From positions 6,368,278 to 6,432,277 of the forward strand of contig NC_022663.1 in assembly GCF_000157895.3 (NCBI RefSeq): a stretch of DNA of 64,000 nucleotides. The letters run 5' to 3'. Position 1 is the stretch's first letter. Each line of letters starts with the position of its first letter. This stretch comes from Mycobacterium kansasii ATCC 12478 (GTDB lineage Bacteria > Actinomycetota > Actinomycetes > Mycobacteriales > Mycobacteriaceae). The notes beneath the pieces were generated by a model, which did no database searches, was not told where the DNA came from, and saw nothing but the letters and a program-made list of their open reading frames with translations. The translations under genes and the position numbers were made by a program. Shown piece by piece: positions 36,931 to 44,605 of this stretch.

Positions 36931-37728
36931 ATGGAACTAACGGGCAAAACTGTCCTGCTCACCGGAGCCACCGGCGGCCTCGGACGAGCGATCGCCGCGG
37001 CACTCGCCGACCGCGGCGCGCGACTGGTCCTGAGTTCCCGCAAACCGGCGGAGCTGGACAAGCTCGCGGCTTCGCTGAGCGGACTCGACCATCGAACGAT
37101 CATCAGCGACCTGTCTGAATCCGGCGCCGCAGTTGCCTTGCTCGCCGAAGCGGGGGAGATCGACATCCTGGTCGCCAATGCCGCGCTGCCGGCCTCCGGA
37201 AAACTCGACAGCTTCACTGCCGAGCAGGTAGACCGTGCGCTGCGGGTCAACCTCGAGGTGCCGGTACAGCTGACGCGCGAACTGATTCCGGTGTTCACCA
37301 AACGAAGGTCTGGGCACTTCGTCTTCCTCTCGTCGATCTCCGGCAAGGCCGCTACACCGCGCGCCTCGCTCTATGCGGCAACGAAATTCGGCATCCGGGG
37401 CTTCGCGCTGTGCCTGCGCGACGATCTACGGCCGGCCGGGGTGGGTGTCTCGGTGATCAGCCCGGGGGCGATTGGCGGCGCCGGGATGTTCGCCGATTCG
37501 GGGGCCGCCATGCCGCCGCTGATCGGCACCGGCACACCCAGACAGGTCGGTGCGGCCGTGGTCACCGCCATCGAGCGAAATCGCGCCGAGGTCACCGTGG
37601 CCCCGCTGCGTCAGCGGGCACTGGCCCGGTTCGCGGCGAACGCCCCCGAGATGTCGTCGCGACTGGCCGGGGGGATCGTCGCCAAGGCGGCGGACGAGAT
37701 CGCGGCGGGTCAGACCGACAAGCGGTAA
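36931..37728 (+). CDS. Short-chain dehydrogenase/reductase
   Basis: 265 residues, classical SDR: LLTGATGGLGRAIAA (cofactor motif TGxxxGxG), LSSRKPAELDK at strand 2 with Arg/Lys suggesting NADP(H), VANAALPA in place of NNAG, the catalytic Ser in LSSISG, and YAATK. The C-terminal third contains the substrate lid. It follows the methyltransferase by 27 bases in the same direction, so the two enzymes may act on one metabolite. The substrate is unknown. Confidence 0.85.
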   Translation: MELTGKTVLLTGATGGLGRAIAAALADRGARLVLSSRKPAELDKLAASLSGLDHRTIISDLSESGAAVALLAEAGEIDILVANAALPASGKLDSFTAEQVDRALRVNLEVPVQLTRELIPVFTKRRSGHFVFLSSISGKAATPRASLYAATKFGIRGFALCLRDDLRPAGVGVSVISPGAIGGAGMFADSGAAMPPLIGTGTPRQVGAAVVTAIERNRAEVTVAPLRQRALARFAANAPEMSSRLAGGIVAKAADEIAAGQTDKR

Positions 37729-37780
37729 CGGCGCGGCGCGGCACCTGGCACCCTCACACCGGGTGCCGCCACCCCTTATC

Positions 37781-37900
37781 TGAACCGTCCTGGGTTTCGT
37801 GCACACCTTCTTCTGAGGGAAGGATGGCGCGATGCCAAGCAGATACGACGCGGAACTCAAGGCCAAGGCCGTTCGGCTGCTTCGGGAGCACCCACTAGCC
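37781..37900 (+). mobile_element. IS3-family insertion sequence remnant (left end)
   Basis: The sequence TGAACCGTCCTGGGTTTCGT beginning at 37781 looks like the terminal inverted repeat of mycobacterial IS3-family elements, followed by a short leader and an ATG at 37832. The reading frame begins MPSRYDAELKAKAVRLLREH, the characteristic N-terminus of an IS3 OrfA transposase, and then loses similarity after about 20 codons. The helix-turn-helix remainder, OrfB and the right end are not found, so this is a truncated scar. Its insertion or deletion may have removed part of the region 37900-38090. Confidence 0.6.
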
Positions 37901-38092
37901 CGACCCGGTGCGCTCCCTGCCCGATCACCACGACCGCACCCGCGCCTGTACCCCGGAGCCGACAAACCCGCACTGCTCGTGGCTCTGGCTGACGCGGTCC
38001 ACTGCGACACCGGGCCGCAGCGCACCGCCCCGCCTGGGGTGCTGGCGCTGCCGGCCACACCATAAGCCCCCGACGATTGCTCACAGGTCGGA
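37901..38092. other. Non-coding stretch after the IS remnant
   Basis: About 190 bases with no recognisable gene. The reading frames are Pro/Arg-rich and do not continue the transposase. It may be residue from the deletion that truncated the insertion sequence. Confidence 0.35.
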
Positions 38093-38416
38093 TCACAGAC
38101 CCGGCAAGCAGATCGGCGACCCGTTGCAGGTGTTGGCCGGGGAGGGGTCTCCTTCGAGGATGTGCGCGCCGACCTGGATACCACCCTCGGTTCCCGGGTG
38201 ACCGAGGCTGCCGCCGTAGTAGTGGTGGCAGACATTCATGTCCCACACGACGTCTGGCATCGGCAGCGGACTTCCGGGGCACCATATGCGGCTGCACATC
38301 GCCAATTGATTGCAGATGCCCGTTCCGGGGTCGGCTTGCGCGGTGCCCGCGCTCACACCCAGGCTGGCCACGCTGAGGGCGCCGGCGACAAGTGCCGTTC
38401 CAAGGATTCGCTTCAT
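38093..38416 (-). CDS. Small secreted protein with WCPGxPLP / WDMxVCH motif
   Basis: 107 residues; GGAGGAAGGA precedes the ATG. Signal peptide residues 1-28 (MKRILGTALVAGALSVAS ... TAQADPG). The mature protein has paired cysteines and the motifs WCPGSPLP and WDMNVCHHYYGG, shared with the secreted protein at 42201-42626. No enzymatic domain is seen; disulfide-stabilised export is likely. The protein class appears mycobacterial and uncharacterised. It is transcribed toward the IS remnant. Confidence 0.78.
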   Translation of the reverse strand: MKRILGTALVAGALSVASLGVSAGTAQADPGTGICNQLAMCSRIWCPGSPLPMPDVVWDMNVCHHYYGGSLGHPGTEGGIQVGAHILEGDPSPANTCNGSPICLPGL

Positions 38417-38632
38417 GTCCTTCCTCCACGCTCGCCAGCGGCTGGCCTTCTCTCACGCCAGCCGAACGCGACGTGGCGCGATTGGTATATGCCGGTTTGA
38501 TCAAACAAAGACATGCCGCACGGCTTTTCATGGTCCGTGCGGTCGCTGTGCACGTCAAAGCACACCTCCCGGGTCCAACTGGTTCAGCGAGCGGCCCGTG
38601 AGCCAAACGGGCAATGATGGCATCCTTGCCTG

Positions 38633-39295
38633 GTGGGACTGCTGTTTCGGCTGCTCGAGTTGCTGGTGCTGGCCGCGCCGGTGATCGGCGTGATCTATGC
38701 CGGTATCCGCGCGCTGTCGTCCCTGAGTCGGCAACGCGAGTCGTCGAGCGATCCCGCTGAATTTGCGGCGGATGACTCGCGTGAGATCGGCAATCATGCA
38801 TCGCACTGGCGCGCGATACGGCGCGCGATCGATGCGCACGACCAAACCGACGCTCGCTGGCTGGAGTACGAACTCGATCCCGCCAAGCTCCTCGACTTCC
38901 CGGCCATGACCGACATGCGAGATCCGCTGACGACGGCCTTTCACAAGGCCAAACTGGCGGCCGACTTCCATAGGCCGGTTCGTGCCGAAGATCTCCTCGG
39001 GGACCGCGAGGGCGCGCGACAGTACCTCGACGCTGTCGAAGGTTATGTGACCGCGTTCAACGCCGCGGAAGCCGAGGCCGTTCGCAAAGGCAGGAGCGAC
39101 TTCTCGCGGGAGGAACGGCAGCGCCTGGCGCGTGCCCAGAGCCTGTTGCGGGTGGCGGCCGACACTTCCGCGACACAGCAGGAGCGACAGCGCGCATATG
39201 GTTTGGCGCGTACCGAACTCGACGGCCTCATCGTATTGCCGGGCGGCGTCCGCGCCAGCATCGAGCGCGGAATCGCCGGCGAAATAGACGGATAA
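38633..39295 (+). CDS. Membrane-anchored helical protein of unknown function
   Basis: 220 residues from GTG 38633. One N-terminal membrane helix (LLFRLLELLVLAAPVIGVIY, residues 3-22) precedes a charged, helix-rich cytoplasmic domain with heptad-like regions (AEAEAVRKGRSDFSREERQR, RAQSLLRVAADTSATQQERQ). I recognise no catalytic motif. Such proteins recur in mycobacteria as conserved hypotheticals. It precedes, and is convergent with, the NYN-domain gene. Confidence 0.7.
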   Translation: MGLLFRLLELLVLAAPVIGVIYAGIRALSSLSRQRESSSDPAEFAADDSREIGNHASHWRAIRRAIDAHDQTDARWLEYELDPAKLLDFPAMTDMRDPLTTAFHKAKLAADFHRPVRAEDLLGDREGARQYLDAVEGYVTAFNAAEAEAVRKGRSDFSREERQRLARAQSLLRVAADTSATQQERQRAYGLARTELDGLIVLPGGVRASIERGIAGEIDG

Positions 39296-39357
39296 TCTCT
39301 CGTGGCCGAGTGGGATGGCCGGAGGGCGCGACCCTTCCCGGCCACCCGACTCGGCGA

Positions 39358-40227
39358 TCAACCCGCGTCGCTGTGCAGGCGCACCATCCGCGTGGTGCTG
39401 CTCTCGTCAAGGTCGACCACGTCGCTACGGGAACGCAGGAAGTCGCTGAACGACTTGAAGCCCAGCGATTTCTCGCTGAACGAAGGGTCCATCCGCTTCA
39501 TCTGTGCCTTGACCATCGAGTTGTGCTGCCAGTCCGCGTCGTCCTTCTCCTGACCGATCCGAAGCGCCCGTTCGAGCAGTCTGGTGGCCGCGGCCTGCGG
39601 GTCGGATGAAGTCGGCTCCTCGTCCGGCTCCGCGGTGCTGGCATGGCGTCCTCGTTTCTTGGGCTGCGCCGCCACGACGGTGGTGGATATCCCGGGCAGC
39701 GTGTCGTAGGTGACGAACTCGTCGCACGCGGCGGCCAGTGACTGACTGCTGGCGCCGGCCACGCCGATGCCGACGACGTACCGACCCAGCCGCTTGCAGC
39801 GTTGCGCGAGCGCGATGTAGTCGGAATCGCCGCCGACGATCACCACGTGGGTCAGGTCGGGCAGCCGGAACATGTCCTCGACCGCATCGACGGCCAGACG
39901 GATGTCGGCGCCGTTCTTGCCGTATGCGGCCGCCGGGAACAGTTGCACGAGATCGACCGCGCGTCCGACCAGCTGGCCGTGGTAGCGGGCGTTCACCTCG
40001 GCCGACCAATCCGCGTACGCGCGGGTAAGCACCAGCGTGCCGAACGACGACGCGAAATCCATGATCGCGCCCAGGTCGACCGTCGCCGCCCTCAGCCGCT
40101 CGGGGTCCAGACCCTTGCCCTTGTCCTTTTGGAAGGTGCCGCGTCCGTGTACCTGGTCGTAGCGCGAGATCACGATGTTGTCGAAGTCGAAGTAGACGGC
40201 CACTCGGGTCGCGCTGGAATCGGTCAT
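39358..40227 (-). CDS. NYN (PIN-like) RNase domain with C-terminal OST-HTH/LOTUS domain
   Basis: 289 residues from ATG 40227 (ATG 40236 also possible). The NYN/PIN-like domain spans about 8-165: VAVYFDFDNIVISRYD with the acidic site, AVDLVQLFPAAAYGKNGADIRLAVDAVEDM, and VVIVGGDSDYIALAQRCK, giving the conserved Asp set of metal-dependent RNases. After a Thr/Pro-rich linker, residues about 212-285 (LLERALRIGQEKDDADWQHN ... FKSFSDFLRS) match an OST-HTH/LOTUS RNA-binding domain. The combination suggests an RNA-cleaving or RNA-sequestering protein. The gene stands alone and is divergent from the thiolase gene. Confidence 0.84.
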   Translation of the reverse strand: MTDSSATRVAVYFDFDNIVISRYDQVHGRGTFQKDKGKGLDPERLRAATVDLGAIMDFASSFGTLVLTRAYADWSAEVNARYHGQLVGRAVDLVQLFPAAAYGKNGADIRLAVDAVEDMFRLPDLTHVVIVGGDSDYIALAQRCKRLGRYVVGIGVAGASSQSLAAACDEFVTYDTLPGISTTVVAAQPKKRGRHASTAEPDEEPTSSDPQAAATRLLERALRIGQEKDDADWQHNSMVKAQMKRMDPSFSEKSLGFKSFSDFLRSRSDVVDLDESSTTRMVRLHSDAG

Positions 40228-40281
40228 GATCGTCATCGTGCCGTGTGCCACCGCCAATGGCATCAGAACGGAGGGATGACA

Positions 40282-41445
40282 GTGAGCGCGACCAAGCGCA
40301 GCACCGCAGCCATCGTCGGCGTCTATAACACCCGCCAGGGACGCCGCCTCGACGGCGAAACCTCCCGCAGCCTGGCGGTCGAGGCCATCCGGGGCGCCCT
40401 CGACGACGCCGGCGTCGACCTCGACGACGTGGACGGGATCAGTGCCGGCGCATTGTCCACGGCACTGATCTACGATCTCCGGCTCGGGCCGGCCTGGCAG
40501 GGGCTGGGGTTCGGGATCGGCATGATCACCGAGGCCGTCACCGCGATCGAGCACGGCATGGCCGACGTGGTGGTCCTCGTCGCCGCCCAGGCGGGTGAAT
40601 ATCGCGATCATGCGGCAACGGCGCCGTGGACCCGGCCGGAGAACGAGTTCGTGGCACCGTGGGGGATGTTCACCGCCGCCGAGTTCGCACTCATCGCCCG
40701 TCGCCATATGCACGTCTACGGGACCACCCGCGAGCAGCTGTCCATCGTAGCGGCCACCATCCGCAACAACGGCTCGCGAAACCCGGAAGCCGTGTACTAC
40801 CAACGCGGACCGTTCACCCCTGAGGACATCACCGCATCACGACCCATCGCCGAGCCCTTTCACCTACTCGATTGCGCCACCACCTCCGAGGGAGGCTGCG
40901 CAATGGTGGTGGCGAACCTGGACAAGGTGCAGGTCGCCAGACTGCCGATCTACGTGTTGGGAAGTGGCGCAGATCATTACGGTCCGTCGTATCAGCACCC
41001 ACCGGCATGGGACCTGGCGGGCCGGCGAGGTGACTACGTCAACGGCGCGGTGGGTGCCAGGGCAGCCAATCGCGCGTTTGCGCATTCCGGGCTGCGTCGA
41101 GACGAGGTGGATGTGCTGGAACTGTACGACCCGTTCTCGTTCGAGATCATCCGTCAGCTGGAAGCGTTCGGCTTCTGCGGCCCCGGAGAAGGCGGACCGT
41201 TCGTCGCCGACGGTCACATCGCCGTCGGCGGCAGCCACCCGGTCACCACCGACGGCGGAACCATGTCCTTCAGTCACGCCGGGAGGAATCCGCAAATGAT
41301 GCAGCGCGCGATTCGGGCGGTTGAGCAGTTGCGCGGCGAGGCCGGCGCACTTCAAGTTCCGGATGCACGTATCGCGTTGTGCAGCAACGGGGGAGCGGGT
41401 GCATTGTTCACCACGGTGCTCATCCTCGGAGCCGAACCGCGATGA
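40282..41445 (+). CDS. Thiolase-like (SCP2/Ltp2 type) protein lacking the nucleophilic Cys
   Basis: 387 residues. GGAGG at 40270-40274 is best spaced for GTG 40282; ATG 40276 is the alternative. The fold is SCP2-thiolase/lipid-transfer type (AAIVGVYNTRQGR, DDVDGISAGA, MADVVVLVAAQAGEY, DVLELYDPFSFEIIRQLEA). Where thiolases have the acyl-accepting Cys, this protein reads GFGIGMITEA, with no Cys; the usual GHP motif is replaced by FSHAGRNP. This pattern fits Ltp2-like aldolases rather than true thiolases. It overlaps the following DUF35 gene by 4 bases (ATGA). Confidence 0.85.
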   Translation: MSATKRSTAAIVGVYNTRQGRRLDGETSRSLAVEAIRGALDDAGVDLDDVDGISAGALSTALIYDLRLGPAWQGLGFGIGMITEAVTAIEHGMADVVVLVAAQAGEYRDHAATAPWTRPENEFVAPWGMFTAAEFALIARRHMHVYGTTREQLSIVAATIRNNGSRNPEAVYYQRGPFTPEDITASRPIAEPFHLLDCATTSEGGCAMVVANLDKVQVARLPIYVLGSGADHYGPSYQHPPAWDLAGRRGDYVNGAVGARAANRAFAHSGLRRDEVDVLELYDPFSFEIIRQLEAFGFCGPGEGGPFVADGHIAVGGSHPVTTDGGTMSFSHAGRNPQMMQRAIRAVEQLRGEAGALQVPDARIALCSNGGAGALFTTVLILGAEPR

Positions 41446-41864
41446 GTTCGGGCGAGGTGTTGCGGCCGCAGAACGGGCCGGTGCCGCACCCGAGCAGTCC
41501 GCTCAGCGCTCCTTTCTGGGACGGATGCCGAGCAGGCGAGCTGCGCTATCAACGCTGCCGGGCGTGCGGCGCCGCGCATTTCCCGCCGGCCGAGCACTGC
41601 CGGCAGTGTCTGACCGGGAATCTCACCTGGATGCGCAGTGCCGGGGTCGGCGAAATATACAGCTGGACAGTGGTTTACCGGCCGGTGACGCCCGAGTTCG
41701 AGCCACCATATGCGCCGGTGATCGTCACGCTAGACGAGGGCTACCAGATGCTGACCAACATCGTCGCCATAGCACTGGCGGATCTGGCCATCGGCATGCG
41801 GGTGCAAGTGCAATTCCACCAAGTGCGTACCGGCCTTACGCTCCCGTATTTCACGCCGTCTTAG
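41442..41864 (+). CDS. Zn-ribbon/OB-fold (DUF35) partner protein
   Basis: 140 residues. DUF35 architecture: an N-terminal helix (APFWDGCRAGELRYQRC), a rubredoxin-like Zn ribbon C-x2-C ... C-x2-C (CRACGAAHFPPAEHCRQC), then an OB-fold beginning GVGEIYSWTVVYRP. DUF35 proteins partner thiolase-like enzymes; in steroid side-chain degradation a DUF35 domain forms the Ltp2 retro-aldolase complex. The ATGA overlap with the upstream thiolase-like gene strongly suggests a stoichiometric complex. Here DUF35 stands alone rather than being fused to a MaoC hydratase. Confidence 0.88.
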   Translation: MSSGEVLRPQNGPVPHPSSPLSAPFWDGCRAGELRYQRCRACGAAHFPPAEHCRQCLTGNLTWMRSAGVGEIYSWTVVYRPVTPEFEPPYAPVIVTLDEGYQMLTNIVAIALADLAIGMRVQVQFHQVRTGLTLPYFTPS

Positions 41865-42200
41865 ACCCGTGCCGATCACAGCTGGCATCTTTTGTCCGTG
41901 CGCAAGTCGACACCCGATGCGCCCGTTGCCCCTCTGATCGCTCCGTCTCGAACCGCCAGCGCAGATTACGCGTCGATGTGCGCCCCGGCCACGTCTAATA
42001 GCCCCCTGATCAGCGGGTCAGCCATATTGCACTTCCTAATATCAATGATTTCGCCATTTCGCCATTCCGCCGTTGCCGAACCAGTACGCTGCCCAAATCG
42101 CGCGGCGGCGGGCCGACCGTCGCACACACGTGGCAAGAATTCGGCTGCCCACCGAGGCCAATAATGGCCGGGCAGAGCCGGACAGAGAAAGGAACCATCC
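41865..42200. other. Intergenic region; possible short minus-strand ORF
   Basis: 335 bases between the DUF35 gene and a secreted-protein gene. On the minus strand, AGGAAG precedes ATG 42025 of a 19-codon ORF (MADPLIRGLLDVAGAHIDA, stop at 41966), perhaps the start of a decayed gene. A short direct repeat, TTTCGCCA, occurs near 42050. The region 42020-42065 is AT-rich for this genome and could carry a promoter. Confidence 0.35.
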
Positions 42201-42626
42201 ATGCACGCTCCCCGCAATTTGAAAACGATCATCGGCGGGGCGTTTCTGTCCGGCGGCCTCGCGATGGCCGGCCTAGGTCTGGCCGTGGTTACCGCCCAGG
42301 CCCAGCCGGGTCCTGTTCCGCTCTATCCCGGCCCCCTCCACACCGACGACAGCGATTGGGGCCCACCAAAGCGGTGGTGCCCGGGGGACCCCCTGCCGGA
42401 GACCGGTAACCGCGTGACCGACCCATTTCGTGGCTGGGACATGTCGGTATGTCACACCTACTACTACCTGTGGCCAGGAATGGGCAATGTGTCCAACATG
42501 ATTTGGGACGGAGACGATCCGCCACCGAAGCCCCCCGGCTCGGGGTACCAGCCTCCGCCGCCACTTCCGCCGGGGTTGTGCTGGCCCACCGGCAGCTTCA
42601 TTCCCGTGCCGATTCCGTGCCCGTAG
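42201..42626 (+). CDS. Small secreted Pro-rich protein with WCPGxPLP / WDMxVCH motif
   Basis: 141 residues; AAAGGAA precedes the ATG. Signal peptide residues 1-34 (IIGGAFLSGGLAMAGLGLAV, cleavage near AQAQPG). The mature part has RWCPGDPLPE and GWDMSVCHTYYYLW, as in the protein at 38093-38416, followed by a Pro-rich tail with two more Cys (LCWPTGSFIPVPIPCP). It appears to be an exported, disulfide-containing protein of an uncharacterised mycobacterial family. It has no operon partner. Confidence 0.78.
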   Translation: MHAPRNLKTIIGGAFLSGGLAMAGLGLAVVTAQAQPGPVPLYPGPLHTDDSDWGPPKRWCPGDPLPETGNRVTDPFRGWDMSVCHTYYYLWPGMGNVSNMIWDGDDPPPKPPGSGYQPPPPLPPGLCWPTGSFIPVPIPCP

Positions 42627-42846
42627 TCACGATCTGCGGATCGACGTCCATGCCGTGAGTTGTTGATTCTTGATCTTGATTTGGCGGATGCGGGCATGGT
42701 CGCGTTACTGGTCTGCGCAGCTTTCCTGCGTCAAGGCACCCAACGTATTTGTCACTTGTCGCTGGGCGCACAGACACTCCCGAGCTCAGTGACTCGTGTG
42801 ACTGATGGTGCGCAGTCACCGTCGCGTCCAACAGCTCGACGGTGTT

Positions 42847-44439
42847 CTAGGCATCACCGCGAAACGCGATCCGGTATGCGGTGCCGCGTGGCTCGCGCAC
42901 CCACAATGTCTCGCCCGCGCTGACCGTTGTTGCGTCGCGGATCAACTGGCGCTTGAGCACCTTGTGCGTGGCGGTGCTGGGCAGGTCGGCCGCGATGCGG
43001 ACGTACCGTGGCCTGGCTTTGGGGGACAGGTCGGGCTGTGCGTCGAGGAATGCTTCGAACGAGCCGGGGTCGAAGGCGCGGTCCCGGTGCAGCACGACCG
43101 CGGCCATCACCTGGTCGCCGACCTGCTCGTCCGGCACCGCGTAGACCGCTACTCGGTTGATAGCGTTGTGGCGCAACAGGATTCGTTCGATCGGCGCGGC
43201 CGCCAGATTTTCGCCGTCTACCCGCAGCCAGTCGCTGGTGCGGCCCGCCAGATAGATCCAGCCTTGGGTGTCGCGGTAGCCGAGGTCACCGGACCAATAC
43301 ATGCCGTGGCGCATCCGTTCGGCGTTGGCGTCGGGGTCGTTGTAATAGCCGTTGAAGAAGCCCGATCCGGTCGTGTTGACCAATTCGCCCACGGCCTCGT
43401 CGGCGTTGAGCAGGGCACCGCGCTCGTCGAAGCGCGCGACGGGGCACTCGGTGACGGTCTCGCTGTCGTAAACCGCGACTCCGGGGGCACCTTTGCCGAT
43501 CGAGCCGGGCGGAGTTCCGGGTTCGCGAATTACGATGACCGCGTTTTCGGTCGAGCCGAAGCCGTCTTCGACCTGCACCGCGAAGCGCCGCGCGAACTCC
43601 TCGATGTCCTTCTCGTTGGCCTCGTTGCCGAACGCCACCCGCAGCGGATTGTCGGCGTCGTCCTCACGCTGCGGAGTGGCCAGGATGTACGCCAACGGCT
43701 TGCCGACATAGTTCATGTATGTGGCGTGGTAGCGGCGGACGTCGGCCAGAAAATTGGTGGCCGAGAACTTTGCCGGCGCAATGGCCGCGCCGGACACCAC
43801 CGCGGGCGCCCATCCGGCGACCACCGCATTGGAGTGAAACAGCGGCATGGACACATAGCAGGTGTCCTGCACGGTGAGTGCGAAGCGATCGGTGAGCCTG
43901 CGCCCGGCGAATATCGGCATCAGCTGCGACACCTGTACCGCCTTGGGGCTTCCGCTGGTGCCGGAGGTGAAGATCATCATGAACGGGTCCGTGATGTTGA
44001 CCTTGCGGTGCGGGACCAACGGACCGGCGGCGGCGACCAATTCGGCCCACTGCGGTGTCGCGGTGTCGAGAATCCGGGTGCCGGCCAGGCCCAAACCGTG
44101 CAGCAGGTCGCGGTGTTCGGCATCGGTCACCACGATCTGACAGTCCGACTTTCTGATGTCGGCGGCCAGCGCCTCGCCCCGGCGGGTGGTGTTCAAGCCA
44201 CACAGCACATAGCCGCCCAGTCCGGCCGCCGCCATCTGGGCAAGCATCTCGGGTGTGTTGCCCAGCAGAGCGCCGATGTGCAGCGGCCGGCCAGGATCGG
44301 CGGCGGCGATCAATGCCGCGGCGCGCGCTGCCGACTCCGCCAGATACTGGCGCCAAGTCCATTGCAGACCATGGTATTTCACCGCGACCGACGAATCGGA
44401 TGCGCGCTGTTGCAACAGCATTTGGATGGTGTCAGTCAT
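42847..44439 (-). CDS. fadD1: Acyl-CoA synthetase FadD1
   Basis: 530 residues, close to M. tuberculosis FadD1 (Rv1750c). ANL motifs: MIFTSGTSGSPKAVQVS near residue 165, GFGSTENAVIV (A5), YWSGDLGYRDTQGWIYLAGR (A7/A8) and the C-terminal Lys in THKVLKRQL. It activates fatty acids to acyl-AMP/acyl-CoA in the cytoplasm. AAGGA before ATG 44439 favours this start over an upstream ATG at 44469. The divergent neighbour is the Rv1751-like monooxygenase, the same arrangement as Rv1750c-Rv1751, which supports orthology. Confidence 0.9.
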   Translation of the reverse strand: MTDTIQMLLQQRASDSSVAVKYHGLQWTWRQYLAESAARAAALIAAADPGRPLHIGALLGNTPEMLAQMAAAGLGGYVLCGLNTTRRGEALAADIRKSDCQIVVTDAEHRDLLHGLGLAGTRILDTATPQWAELVAAAGPLVPHRKVNITDPFMMIFTSGTSGSPKAVQVSQLMPIFAGRRLTDRFALTVQDTCYVSMPLFHSNAVVAGWAPAVVSGAAIAPAKFSATNFLADVRRYHATYMNYVGKPLAYILATPQREDDADNPLRVAFGNEANEKDIEEFARRFAVQVEDGFGSTENAVIVIREPGTPPGSIGKGAPGVAVYDSETVTECPVARFDERGALLNADEAVGELVNTTGSGFFNGYYNDPDANAERMRHGMYWSGDLGYRDTQGWIYLAGRTSDWLRVDGENLAAAPIERILLRHNAINRVAVYAVPDEQVGDQVMAAVVLHRDRAFDPGSFEAFLDAQPDLSPKARPRYVRIAADLPSTATHKVLKRQLIRDATTVSAGETLWVREPRGTAYRIAFRGDA

Positions 44440-44605
44440 GGCCTGTGGTCCTTCGATCATGCGGGGCACCTAGTGTGAGCTGACCATCGATGCGGCACCG
44501 CTCACCCTTCCCAGCGGCGGACACAACGGTGGCCTGGGCCGAGGCTGATGCCCCGGTGCTCCGTTGAGCGCGGGTAAGCCGCGTGCGCACCTTATGCTTG
44601 CGCTG

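Noticed and set aside
39802..40281. An upstream extension of the thiolase-like frame
   Set aside because: It is antisense to the NYN gene and lacks conservation; a GGAGG site at 40270 fixes the real start.
42805..44478. A 557-codon open frame antisense to fadD1
   Set aside because: The minus-strand frame matches acyl-CoA synthetase motifs end to end; the plus-strand frame shows no family signature and is the third-position shadow.
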